A stretch of DNA of 7,620 nucleotides, from NCBI GenBank assembly GCA_947456995.1, contig CANGVB010000158.1, positions 1-7,620 on the forward strand, given 5' to 3'. Every line of letters starts with the position of its first letter. Positions within the stretch are counted from its first letter, which is position 1. This document shows, one piece after another, positions 1 to 5,631 of this stretch. The position numbers and the translations under genes are program-made. This DNA comes from Bryobacteraceae bacterium (lineage in GTDB: Bacteria; Acidobacteriota; Terriglobia; Bryobacterales; Bryobacteraceae). Under the pieces are notes generated by a model. It searched no databases. It saw nothing but the letters and a program-made list of their open reading frames with translations, and was not told the origin of the DNA.

Positions 1-1431
1 CTGCTTACGACTGGATTCCTGATGCGAATGGCGTTTCTCGATGCAATGCGCAATCAATCGATGCCCTCATTGGAAGAATCGTGGTTGAGCCTTTTACTGC
101 CTCTGTCGTGGATCGCCATCCTGGGGATGGCGATCCATGAGGATACACCCGGGAATTCACGTGCTTACTGGGCGAGCTTACCTGTTAGATGGCAATCCGT
201 TGTCGCTGCAAAACTGCTCTTCGCTGTTACGGCAATCCTGGTGCCTTACGGGATAGCAACTGGCCTGATACTGCAATGGCACGGCTTTGATTGGACTTCA
301 TATGCAGTCGAGCTAGCGATGAAGCAATTGCACGTCTTGACCATTGTTGTTTTGCCGGGACTAGCGATTGCATCCTTGTTTCGGAATTTGTCACAGGCGA
401 TTCTCGCATTTCTAGCCGCTGCTCTTTTTGCCGGAATCTCGATTGAAGGATCCGGGCTCGGGCTTACAAAAGATGAACTCATGCTTGTAGCTTCCATGAT
501 CTGGCTTGGGATAGGAGCAGTGGCCGTGACTTTGCTCAGCTACGCGAAAAGCGGCAGGATTGCTACCTGGAGTCTTACGGCAATCGGACTTTTTGGATGC
601 CTTCTGCTGGCGGCGGGCTTTCCCAGGGGAGGTGGAATCACACTGCGACAAGTATGGGCGGGGACTGCAATTCGACCCATGCTTCGATTTGAAGATCCTA
701 AGGTTGCTCAACCGATATTTACAATGCCTCGGGACGGAAGGGCAAAAGTGGTGCTCCCCCTTCTATCGGAAGGCTTCGACTCAAAGTTGGATCAAAGCTA
801 CCAGGTGGAATCATTAAGCCTGACTGGCGATGATGGCACAGCGATTGCAGCGCAGCCAGTGCGCGGAAAGCCAACAACTGTTGCGCTAGACGCCTACCAA
901 TTTGCCGACGGTAAGGGAAAGCCATGGCAGGTGTTGAGCTTTCTGCCCGAAACCTACAAAAAATGGAGTGGCCGTAGAGTTACCGTCAAGGGTAGAGCCT
1001 TGCTTCGGTTGTCCCGATGGGAGCAAAAAGTGGAAATGCCTCTAGGATCGCAGCTTTGGCTGCCGCAACTGGGAAGGTGCGCCAGCGAGAAGATCAGCGG
1101 GATTCAATACAGTGTGGCCGCACGGCTCACTTGCCTCAGTGGCAGGCCGCTCAACAGTCCGGTAAAGGTTTATCTTGAGGACAAATCGATCACGGCTAGC
1201 CCAAAACAACATTTTCTTCAGGACCACAATAAATTGGCCTTGCTTTCGCCTGTTTATCGTTCGGAGGTCTACTTTTACGAAAACCAGACGGCGGCCGGAG
1301 ATTCGCATGTGGAAGGCAACCAGCCCTCAAAAGCCAAGCTTGTGTTCACTTCTTCGCAAAGTTTGGGAAGCGCCTACATAGACTTTGAGTTTCGCGGCGT
1401 GGACCTGGACAGCTACTTCGTAAAGCCCTGA
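1..1431 (+). CDS. ABC-2-type transporter membrane protein (5' truncated)
   Basis: The reading frame is open from the first base, so the true start lies upstream; 476 residues are visible. The first ~207 residues hold about six hydrophobic segments (roughly 27-45, 65-91, 110-127, 129-147, 159-181, 187-207). Between the first two sits a polar loop (HEDTPGNSRAYWASLPVRW, then AAKLLF) of the kind seen in ABC-2 permeases, where a short 'reordered/standardised substrate' loop precedes the next helix. From about residue 212 to the end there is no further membrane helix, only a hydrophilic beta-rich tail of ~260 residues that I would place outside the membrane. Family knowledge: such proteins work with a separate ATPase encoded next door, here presumably off the left edge. 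The substrate is unknown. The 3' end overlaps the convergent rmlD-type gene by 19 bp. The transporter call rests on topology and loop style, not on a strong motif. Confidence 0.62.
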   Translation: MLTTGFLMRMAFLDAMRNQSMPSLEESWLSLLLPLSWIAILGMAIHEDTPGNSRAYWASLPVRWQSVVAAKLLFAVTAILVPYGIATGLILQWHGFDWTSYAVELAMKQLHVLTIVVLPGLAIASLFRNLSQAILAFLAAALFAGISIEGSGLGLTKDELMLVASMIWLGIGAVAVTLLSYAKSGRIATWSLTAIGLFGCLLLAAGFPRGGGITLRQVWAGTAIRPMLRFEDPKVAQPIFTMPRDGRAKVVLPLLSEGFDSKLDQSYQVESLSLTGDDGTAIAAQPVRGKPTTVALDAYQFADGKGKPWQVLSFLPETYKKWSGRRVTVKGRALLRLSRWEQKVEMPLGSQLWLPQLGRCASEKISGIQYSVAARLTCLSGRPLNSPVKVYLEDKSITASPKQHFLQDHNKLALLSPVYRSEVYFYENQTAAGDSHVEGNQPSKAKLVFTSSQSLGSAYIDFEFRGVDLDSYFVKP

Positions 1432-2282
1432 CGTGCCGAGAAGTAGCGCTCGATCTGATCGTCGAGCGAGATAAAGGGCAGAATACCGGTTTTGTTGAGA
1501 CGGGCATTCTCAAGGGCCGAGTACTTGGGCCTGCGGGCAGGAGTGCGATACTCGCGCTCGTTGGTGGGCTTGAGCTCTGGGCTGAGGTTGGCCTTCTTGA
1601 AGATCCTGGCTGCATAGTCAAACCAGGAAATCGGTTGACCGCCGCCCGCGTGAAAGACGCCCGATTCTTTGCGCTCCACCAGATCGGCTGTTACACGCGC
1701 AAGCTCTGGAGCATAGGTCGGTGATGCGATATGGTCGTTTACGATACGCAAGGGGCCACCTTTGGTGGCAAGTCGGAGCATCGATTCGATGAAGTTGCCA
1801 CCAGCCGTACCGACACCAGCAGGGCCAAAGACACCGGAAGTGCGCAGCACCAGGGCAGAATCGCAATAGGCCTGGGCGTAGAATTCCCCGGCGAGTTTCG
1901 AGACACCATAGGCGCTGATCGGGCGGACGGGGTCTTCTTCACGATAGGGGCGGCCCGCGGTGCCATCAAAGACATAGTCTGTCGAGAAGTGCACAAGACG
2001 AGCATCCAGCTGGCGGCAGGCAACTGCGAGGTTACGTACAGCAAGGCCGTTGACGGCGTAGGCTACTTGCGGCTCATTTTCCGCGATATCGACCTTATTG
2101 TAGGCGGCAGAGTTGAGCACCAGGTCGATTTCAAGTGACGCCAGTTTGGTTTCAAGCTGGGAGGTGTCTGTGATGTCCACATCAGTACGGCGAAAACTGT
2201 GGACGGTATGTCCGCGCTTGGAAAATTCTTGAACGAGTTCTACCCCGAGCTGGCCGGCGGCTCCAAAGATGGCTACTTGCAT
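1413..2282 (-). CDS. rmlD: dTDP-4-dehydrorhamnose reductase (RmlD-type, extended SDR)
   Basis: A 289-aa NAD(P)-dependent reductase, the usual length for RmlD/RfbD. The family reduces dTDP-4-dehydro-L-rhamnose to dTDP-L-rhamnose, the last step of making the sugar donor for cell-surface polysaccharide. Visible motifs: Rossmann glycines GAAGQLG at 7-13, NSAAYNKVD at 57-65, STDYVFDG at 100-107, and the catalytic Y125-x3-K129 in AYGVSK. The C-terminal PARRPKYSALEN block (about 248-259) is typical of the family. I chose ATG 2282 because the Rossmann strand begins at residue 2 (QVAIFG). A longer in-frame start near 2429 would add 49 residues lying inside the upstream gene and unlike any RmlD N-terminus. 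No clear Shine-Dalgarno precedes 2282, so translation may depend on the upstream gene, whose stop is 19 bp away. No rmlA, rmlB or rmlC is in the window. A related SDR activity on another dTDP-sugar is possible. Confidence 0.88.
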   Translation of the reverse strand: MQVAIFGAAGQLGVELVQEFSKRGHTVHSFRRTDVDITDTSQLETKLASLEIDLVLNSAAYNKVDIAENEPQVAYAVNGLAVRNLAVACRQLDARLVHFSTDYVFDGTAGRPYREEDPVRPISAYGVSKLAGEFYAQAYCDSALVLRTSGVFGPAGVGTAGGNFIESMLRLATKGGPLRIVNDHIASPTYAPELARVTADLVERKESGVFHAGGGQPISWFDYAARIFKKANLSPELKPTNEREYRTPARRPKYSALENARLNKTGILPFISLDDQIERYFSARQGFTK

Positions 2283-2301
2283 GATGGCAAATACCAGCGT
2301 A

Positions 2302-2556
2302 TCAAGGCTTAAATTCGACGCTGATCTCGAGCAGGTTTTTCTCGTCGCCGGGTTGAGGGATTGGGCGGCAGTTGAGAACCTGGCCGCGGCTGGATTCTTC
2401 GGCTCCAGCCCATTCGACAAAGACGCCAACGGGAATCGGCTCTGAGGATTCGAATACAGCTACATTCCCGTCACGCTCTCGAAGTGAGACCGGAATCGAC
2501 TTGCCGTTGTCGCTAAAGACATGCAGCGTTCTTTGTTTTGCTAGCAAGAAGGTCAC
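2302..2556 (-). CDS. Small PilZ-like beta-rich protein
   Basis: An 84-aa protein starting with GTG. It has no signal peptide or membrane segment, so it is likely cytoplasmic. The pattern of short alternating strands suggests a PilZ-type barrel: EPIPVGVFVEW (about 39-49) resembles the 'PLPVG..V.L' strand, GQVLNCRP (about 58-65) the 'G.V..C' strand, and LLEISVEF (about 75-82) the final strand. The RxxxR and (D/N)xSxxG motifs that bind cyclic di-GMP in true PilZ domains are absent, so if it is PilZ-like it probably does not bind that ligand in the normal way. The frame upstream is closed by a TGA at 2581-2583, leaving GTG 2556 or a CTG a few codons earlier (2572-2574) as starts; neither has a strong ribosome site. 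It sits 40 bp after the membrane-anchored protein gene and 19 bp before rmlD. The gene is likely real from its operon position; its function is unknown. Confidence 0.6.
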   Translation of the reverse strand: MTFLLAKQRTLHVFSDNGKSIPVSLRERDGNVAVFESSEPIPVGVFVEWAGAEESSRGQVLNCRPIPQPGDEKNLLEISVEFKP

Positions 2557-2596
2557 ACTGGTCTTATCGCCCAGCGCGAATCAAATTTCAGTAATT

Positions 2597-2980
2597 CTAT
2601 TTAAGAGTAAAGAGGAGCCAGAGCCCGAGGCCAACCGCACCCGGTAGAAGCAACTCCGCCCATTGACGCCATCGTCGGTTTCCCAGGATGCCCCCCAAAC
2701 TGGCAGACGGAGCCTTCGCCACAGGAGCTGCATCACCCAGACCGCGTTTAAGAAAGTCTGCTCGCAGCCTGTTCTTCAGCGGACTGGGTTCGCCATTCAA
2801 GATCTTGCGAATCTCGGCGCGTCCGCCACGATCGGCGATCAGAATGGTAGCGCTATTCATGCCGCGTGTAGAATCCGCCAGCTGTTTTCGAAGGGGTGCG
2901 GGAATATCTTCTGGAGCGCTGAAGACCTCAGTCTTATTGCCAATCGAGATATAAACGGTAGTTCGCTTGATGGTGGTCAA
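2597..2980 (-). CDS. Hypothetical protein with C-terminal membrane anchor
   Basis: A 127-aa protein I do not recognise. Residues 1-62 look like a small soluble alpha/beta domain (TVYISIG near 8-14, IPAPLRKQL near 26-34, ATILIADRGGR near 44-54). A basic linker rich in Ala, Pro and Ser follows (70-105), then one hydrophobic helix at about 107-125 (WAELLLPGAVGLGLWLLFTL) two residues from the C-terminus. This is the arrangement of a tail-anchored membrane protein with its bulk in the cytoplasm. The start is TTG 2980, preceded by AGGAG with a 7-base spacer; the next in-frame ATG would remove the N-terminal strand. The TTG overlaps the lysR stop as TTGA, which indicates translational coupling to the regulator. 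It is second in the leftward operon. Expression linked to LysR is an inference from the overlap. Confidence 0.7.
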   Translation of the reverse strand: MTTIKRTTVYISIGNKTEVFSAPEDIPAPLRKQLADSTRGMNSATILIADRGGRAEIRKILNGEPSPLKNRLRADFLKRGLGDAAPVAKAPSASLGGILGNRRWRQWAELLLPGAVGLGLWLLFTLK

Positions 2981-2990
2981 TCGCCCACTC
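2970..2990 (-). promoter_or_regulatory. Coupled stop/start (TTGA) with Shine-Dalgarno
   Basis: The lysR stop TGA (2979-2977) shares two bases with the TTG start (2980-2978) of the next gene. AGGAG lies seven bases before the TTG, inside the last lysR codons. This decides the non-ATG start and implies the downstream protein is made by ribosomes finishing lysR. Confidence 0.7.
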
Positions 2991-3897
2991 CTACAAGACC
3001 AAGAGGACGCAGGCTGTCACCAGCCTGATCGAGAATTACCTGGATAAAGCCCAGCGCGGCGCGGCTCAGGGCCTTGTCTTTGCGATAAATCAATCCCAGA
3101 CGCCGGATCATTTGTTCAGGCCCGAGCGAGAGCGTAACGAGCTTGCCAGCAGCTACTTCTTCACGGCAATGCGATGCGGCAAGGAAACTGATGCCAAGAC
3201 CGGCCATCACGAAGCGCTTGATCATTTCAGTTGAGTCGAGTTCCATTGAGACTTGTAATTGATCTTCGACTGGTTCGAGCCAGGAGTTTAGTTTGGCTCG
3301 TGTTGTTCCGGTTTTTGGCAACAACAACTGGAAGGGAGCGATGTCGGCGGCAAGTACCTGCCGCTTGTCGCTCAGGGGGTGGCCCTTGGGCACAATGATG
3401 CGAATCTCGTCGGAATGAATTTTGACGATCTGACACTTCTTGGCATCTACCGGGAGTTGTGTGATGCCGAAATCAGCCTGGTTGTCCTGTACCGCTTGCA
3501 GCACGCGCGAACCGTAACTTCGGTCTACATGCAGCTGAACATTGGGAAACTGCTCTTTATACTCGCTGAAGACCTCGGGGAGTACGTAAATACAGGTGGC
3601 TTCATTTGCGGCAATAATGAGCTCTCCGCGTGGCACGCGTTCGAGTTCCTGAATGGATTCCTGGGCACGGCGGCGGAGGTCCAGAATTTGTTCGGCGTAT
3701 TCTGCGAAGATTCGACCTGCGGGAGTAAGGGCGATGCGGGTACCGAGGCGCTCAAAGAGATTCGCGTTCAGTTCCTGCTCGAGTTGTCTGACCTGGGCGC
3801 TGATTGCGGGCTGTGTGCGAAAACACGTCTGTGCAGCTTTAGAGAAACTCTTGAGCCGGACAATCTCCAGAAACGTATGCAATTGATCAAGATCCAT
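2977..3897 (-). CDS. LysR-family transcriptional regulator
   Basis: A 306-aa protein with the standard LysR length and layout. The winged helix-turn-helix covers about residues 1-62, with the signature FSKAAQTCFRTQPAISAQVRQLE and NLFER...ALTPAG. A linker helix (65-88) leads into a periplasmic-binding-protein-like co-inducer domain (about 92-295) starting GELIIAANEA. Family members bind DNA as tetramers at T-N11-A dyads, often repress themselves and commonly control a divergent gene. The start is ATG 3897, with AGGAA a few bases upstream. It is first in a leftward operon and divergent from the TIGR03790-type gene. The co-inducer cannot be read from sequence; the 90-300 region does not show a pattern that lets me assign CysB, CbbR or OxyR. 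There is no obvious redox cysteine pair. Confidence 0.93.
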   Translation of the reverse strand: MDLDQLHTFLEIVRLKSFSKAAQTCFRTQPAISAQVRQLEQELNANLFERLGTRIALTPAGRIFAEYAEQILDLRRRAQESIQELERVPRGELIIAANEATCIYVLPEVFSEYKEQFPNVQLHVDRSYGSRVLQAVQDNQADFGITQLPVDAKKCQIVKIHSDEIRIIVPKGHPLSDKRQVLAADIAPFQLLLPKTGTTRAKLNSWLEPVEDQLQVSMELDSTEMIKRFVMAGLGISFLAASHCREEVAAGKLVTLSLGPEQMIRRLGLIYRKDKALSRAALGFIQVILDQAGDSLRPLGLVGVGD

Positions 3898-3917
3898 GGG
3901 GTTCCTGGGGCTAAATT

Positions 3918-3930
3918 TGCAAGGTTAGCA
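3918..3930. promoter_or_regulatory. Candidate LysR-type operator (T-N11-A dyad)
   Basis: TGC-N7-GCA fits the LysR box rule of T-N11-A with a dyad, and it lies about 20 bp upstream of the lysR start, where an autoregulatory site would be expected. The hexamer TAGCAT recurs at 3926-3931 and 3941-3946, spaced by 15 bp. Such short motifs occur by chance, so support is limited to position and family habit. Confidence 0.35.
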
Positions 3931-3954
3931 TCTTGGAGTATAGCATTTTATTAT
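3925..3954 (+). promoter_or_regulatory. Candidate promoter for the TIGR03790-type gene
   Basis: TTAGCA (3925-3930) and TATTAT (3949-3954) match the -35 and -10 consensus at four and five of six positions, with an 18-bp spacer. A start of transcription near 3961 would leave a leader of about 100 nt containing three inverted repeats. Prediction by eye only. Confidence 0.3.
3937..3942 (-). promoter_or_regulatory. Candidate -10 element for lysR
   Basis: TATACT on the minus strand is one base from the -10 consensus and lies about 40 bp before the lysR ATG. No good -35 hexamer is seen at 16-18 bp, which would fit an activated or weak promoter. It overlaps the candidate rightward promoter, so the two could compete. 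Confidence 0.3.
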
Positions 3955-3999
3955 GGGTCCTATCAGCAATGCGCTGTAGGTGTTGCGGTGACTGATATC

Positions 4000-4015
4000 G
4001 GGAATTTGAATTCCC
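4000..4015. repeat. Perfect inverted repeat, 7-bp arms
   Basis: GGGAATT-TG-AATTCCC is a perfect dyad in the leader of the TIGR03790-type gene. As DNA it has the size of a dimer-binding operator; as RNA it could form a 6-bp stem with a TTGA tetraloop. It abuts the next inverted repeat without any gap. Confidence 0.75.
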
Positions 4016-4038
4016 AAGCTCTTGAAAGGAAAGAGCTT
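4016..4038 (+). repeat. Perfect hairpin with SD-like loop
   Basis: AAGCTCTT and AAGAGCTT form an 8-bp perfect stem around the 7-nt loop GAAAGGA. The loop carries AGGA, the best Shine-Dalgarno match near the gene; six bases after it comes TTG 4037, in frame with the TIGR03790-type protein. If transcribed, the ribosome site is displayed in a hairpin loop. No U-run follows, so it is not an intrinsic terminator. Confidence 0.7.
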
Positions 4039-4042
4039 GACG

Positions 4043-4052
4043 GCTTGCAAGC
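4043..4052. repeat. Perfect 10-bp palindrome
   Basis: GCTTGCAAGC is self-complementary and lies nine bases before ATG 4061. It is the third dyad in a row from 4000 and could be an operator half of a larger site or chance. Its core TTGCAA also occurs at 3917-3922 beside the lysR start. Confidence 0.5.
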
Positions 4053-4060
4053 GAAATGCC

Positions 4061-5158
4061 ATGATCACATACCTGAGAGTTTTTCATCGAGTTTCCTGCT
4101 GCATTCTAGTGCTTTCGGCACTAGCGCTTGCTGGCGATGCGACTAACGTCACGCTGGTAATCAACGAGAAATCTGCCTTGTCCAGGCGCCTCGGCGCATT
4201 CTATGCATCCTGGCATGGTCTAAGCCCCAAACAGGTTTGCCGCATTTCGACAATCGAAGATGAGACCATCCCTCGCGCTGGCTACGAGCAGCAGATCTCA
4301 GCACCAATAAGTGACTGTCTGCGTCGTAGTGGCCGCACCGAGTCGACGTTCTACCTTGTTTTGACTCAGGGAATCCCGATCCGAGTCCGTGCCGAGGCAA
4401 AAAACGATGGTGCAAGCGTCGATAGTGAATTGGCCGCACTCTACCTGGAAATGCATGGCGTCAAAATCCGGCGCGAGGGCTGGATCGACAATCCGTTTTA
4501 TCGCAGGAGAGACCAGGCATTCAGCCATCCCGGCGTGCCCATTTATCTGGTGACTCGTCTGGCTGGCTACAGTTTTGAGGATGCACGAAAGGCAGTGGAG
4601 CACTGCCGGGGAGCCAGAAATATCGGCCGTGTGGTGTTGGATCTGAAAGCGGACAACGACGAGGAAGGCAATTCCTGGCTCAGAAATGCAGCCATCCTCT
4701 TGCCAGAGCCAAGAGTCGTCTTTGAGATGACGCCCGCTGTAGTCGTGGCAGAGAAGCAGGTGATCGGCTACGCGAGCTGGGGCTCAAACGACAGCGCGCG
4801 CAAGAGCCGCAAGAGCGGCATGGAATGGTTGCCAGGTGCAATAGCGACAGAATTTGTCTCCACCAACGCTCGCACCCTGAAGATGCCGCCCTTTAGCTGG
4901 ACTCTCGGAGATTGGAAGAACCCCCTGACCCATTTTGCCCGCAGCCCCCAGTCGATGATTCTCGACTACGTCTGGGAAGGCGTCAGCGGAATCTCGGGCA
5001 ACGTGGATGAGCCCTACCTCTCGCAAACCGTTCGCCCCGATCAACTCTTTCCCGCTTACCTTTCCGGACGCAACTTAGCCGAGAGTTTCTACTTGGCATT
5101 GCCCAGCCTTTCATGGCAAAGTCTGATTATTGGGGACCCTTTGTGCAAGCTCGAATAG
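4061..5158 (+). CDS. TIGR03790-family secreted protein of unknown function
   Basis: A 365-aa protein. The N-terminus is a signal peptide: basic residues at 6-10 (RVFHR), hydrophobic core 12-24 (SCCILVLSALALA), likely cleavage after A-L-A at 22-24, so the protein leaves the cytoplasm. I recognise the TIGR03790 family from the order of blocks: NVTLVINEKSALSR near 29-42 with FYASWHGL, a central YLVLTQGIPIRV (98-109), YASWGSNDS (237-245), and the C-terminal GNVDEPYL (313-320), AESFYLALPSLSWQ and LIIGDPLC (355-362). No catalytic function is known to me. From memory, the family is found mainly in genomes with exosortase; no exosortase or PEP-CTERM protein is in this window. ATG 4061 gives a normal signal peptide but lacks a ribosome site. 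TTG 4037, in frame and six bases after AGGA, would add eight residues and is a fair alternative. It overlaps the downstream acetyltransferase. Confidence 0.8.
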   Translation: MITYLRVFHRVSCCILVLSALALAGDATNVTLVINEKSALSRRLGAFYASWHGLSPKQVCRISTIEDETIPRAGYEQQISAPISDCLRRSGRTESTFYLVLTQGIPIRVRAEAKNDGASVDSELAALYLEMHGVKIRREGWIDNPFYRRRDQAFSHPGVPIYLVTRLAGYSFEDARKAVEHCRGARNIGRVVLDLKADNDEEGNSWLRNAAILLPEPRVVFEMTPAVVVAEKQVIGYASWGSNDSARKSRKSGMEWLPGAIATEFVSTNARTLKMPPFSWTLGDWKNPLTHFARSPQSMILDYVWEGVSGISGNVDEPYLSQTVRPDQLFPAYLSGRNLAESFYLALPSLSWQSLIIGDPLCKLE

Positions 5159-5631
5159 CATCGATTGAAGACCGGGATTTACTGGTTGAGGTAGGACGGC
5201 GTACCTTCTTTGAAACCTTTGTCGGCACCTGCAGCGATTCCGACATGGATCTGTTTCTGGTGACGTCCTATGCGCCGGAGAAGGTGGAAGCCGAATTGAA
5301 AGATCCACTCTCCCGCTTTCTGATTCTGGAGGATTCACAAGGGCCATTGGGCTTTACCAGGCTTCAGGGCGAAGCAGAGGGCAGGGCCGAGCTGGTGCGC
5401 TTCTACATGGAGCAGCGAGCCATTGGCTCGGGCCATGCGCATACGCTGATGCAAGACACTCTTGATCTGGCAAAGCACCTTGGCTATTCGCAAATCTATC
5501 TCGGGGTCTGGGAGAAGAACTTCAGAGCGCAAAAGTTCTATATGAAGTGGGGATTCGTCAAGACTGGGGAAAAGATCTTCCTGGTGGGTACAGATCCGCA
5601 AGTGGACTGGTATTACGAACGCACCCTATAG
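5143..5631 (+). CDS. GNAT-family N-acetyltransferase, PaiA-like
   Basis: A 162-aa GNAT enzyme, transferring acetyl from acetyl-CoA to an amine. The acetyl-CoA pyrophosphate loop is RAIGSG (92-97), following strand ELVRFYME. Motif B is GVWEKNFRAQKFYMKWGF (about 121-138). The early TFFETF helix and the closing PQVDWYYERTL tail resemble Bacillus PaiA, which acetylates spermidine/spermine, so a polyamine or related amine is a reasonable but unproven substrate. I prefer GTG 5143: GGGGA lies six bases upstream and the first strand (QARIASIEDRDLL) then begins where PaiA begins. An ATG at 5113 in the same frame would add ten residues, but these are only the out-of-frame reading of the conserved LIIGDP end of the previous gene. 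With GTG 5143 the overlap with the TIGR03790-type gene is 16 bp, implying coupled translation. The stop overlaps the convergent S24 gene by six bases. Confidence 0.88.
   Translation: MQARIASIEDRDLLVEVGRRTFFETFVGTCSDSDMDLFLVTSYAPEKVEAELKDPLSRFLILEDSQGPLGFTRLQGEAEGRAELVRFYMEQRAIGSGHAHTLMQDTLDLAKHLGYSQIYLGVWEKNFRAQKFYMKWGFVKTGEKIFLVGTDPQVDWYYERTL

Noticed and set aside
1731..2138. A 135-codon + strand frame opposite rmlD
   Set aside because: It is the shadow of the conserved rmlD coding strand, with no ribosome site or domain pattern.
2283..2429. 49-residue N-terminal extension of the rmlD frame
   Set aside because: It lies within the preceding gene and the Rossmann fold begins right after ATG 2282.
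4016..4038. Rho-independent terminator
   Set aside because: The stem is AT-rich with no U-run after it, and no gene ends upstream on that strand.
3379..4146. A 255-codon open frame on the + strand opposite lysR
   Set aside because: It is antisense to a clear LysR gene, shows no domain pattern, and runs across the intergenic region into the TIGR03790 signal peptide in another frame.
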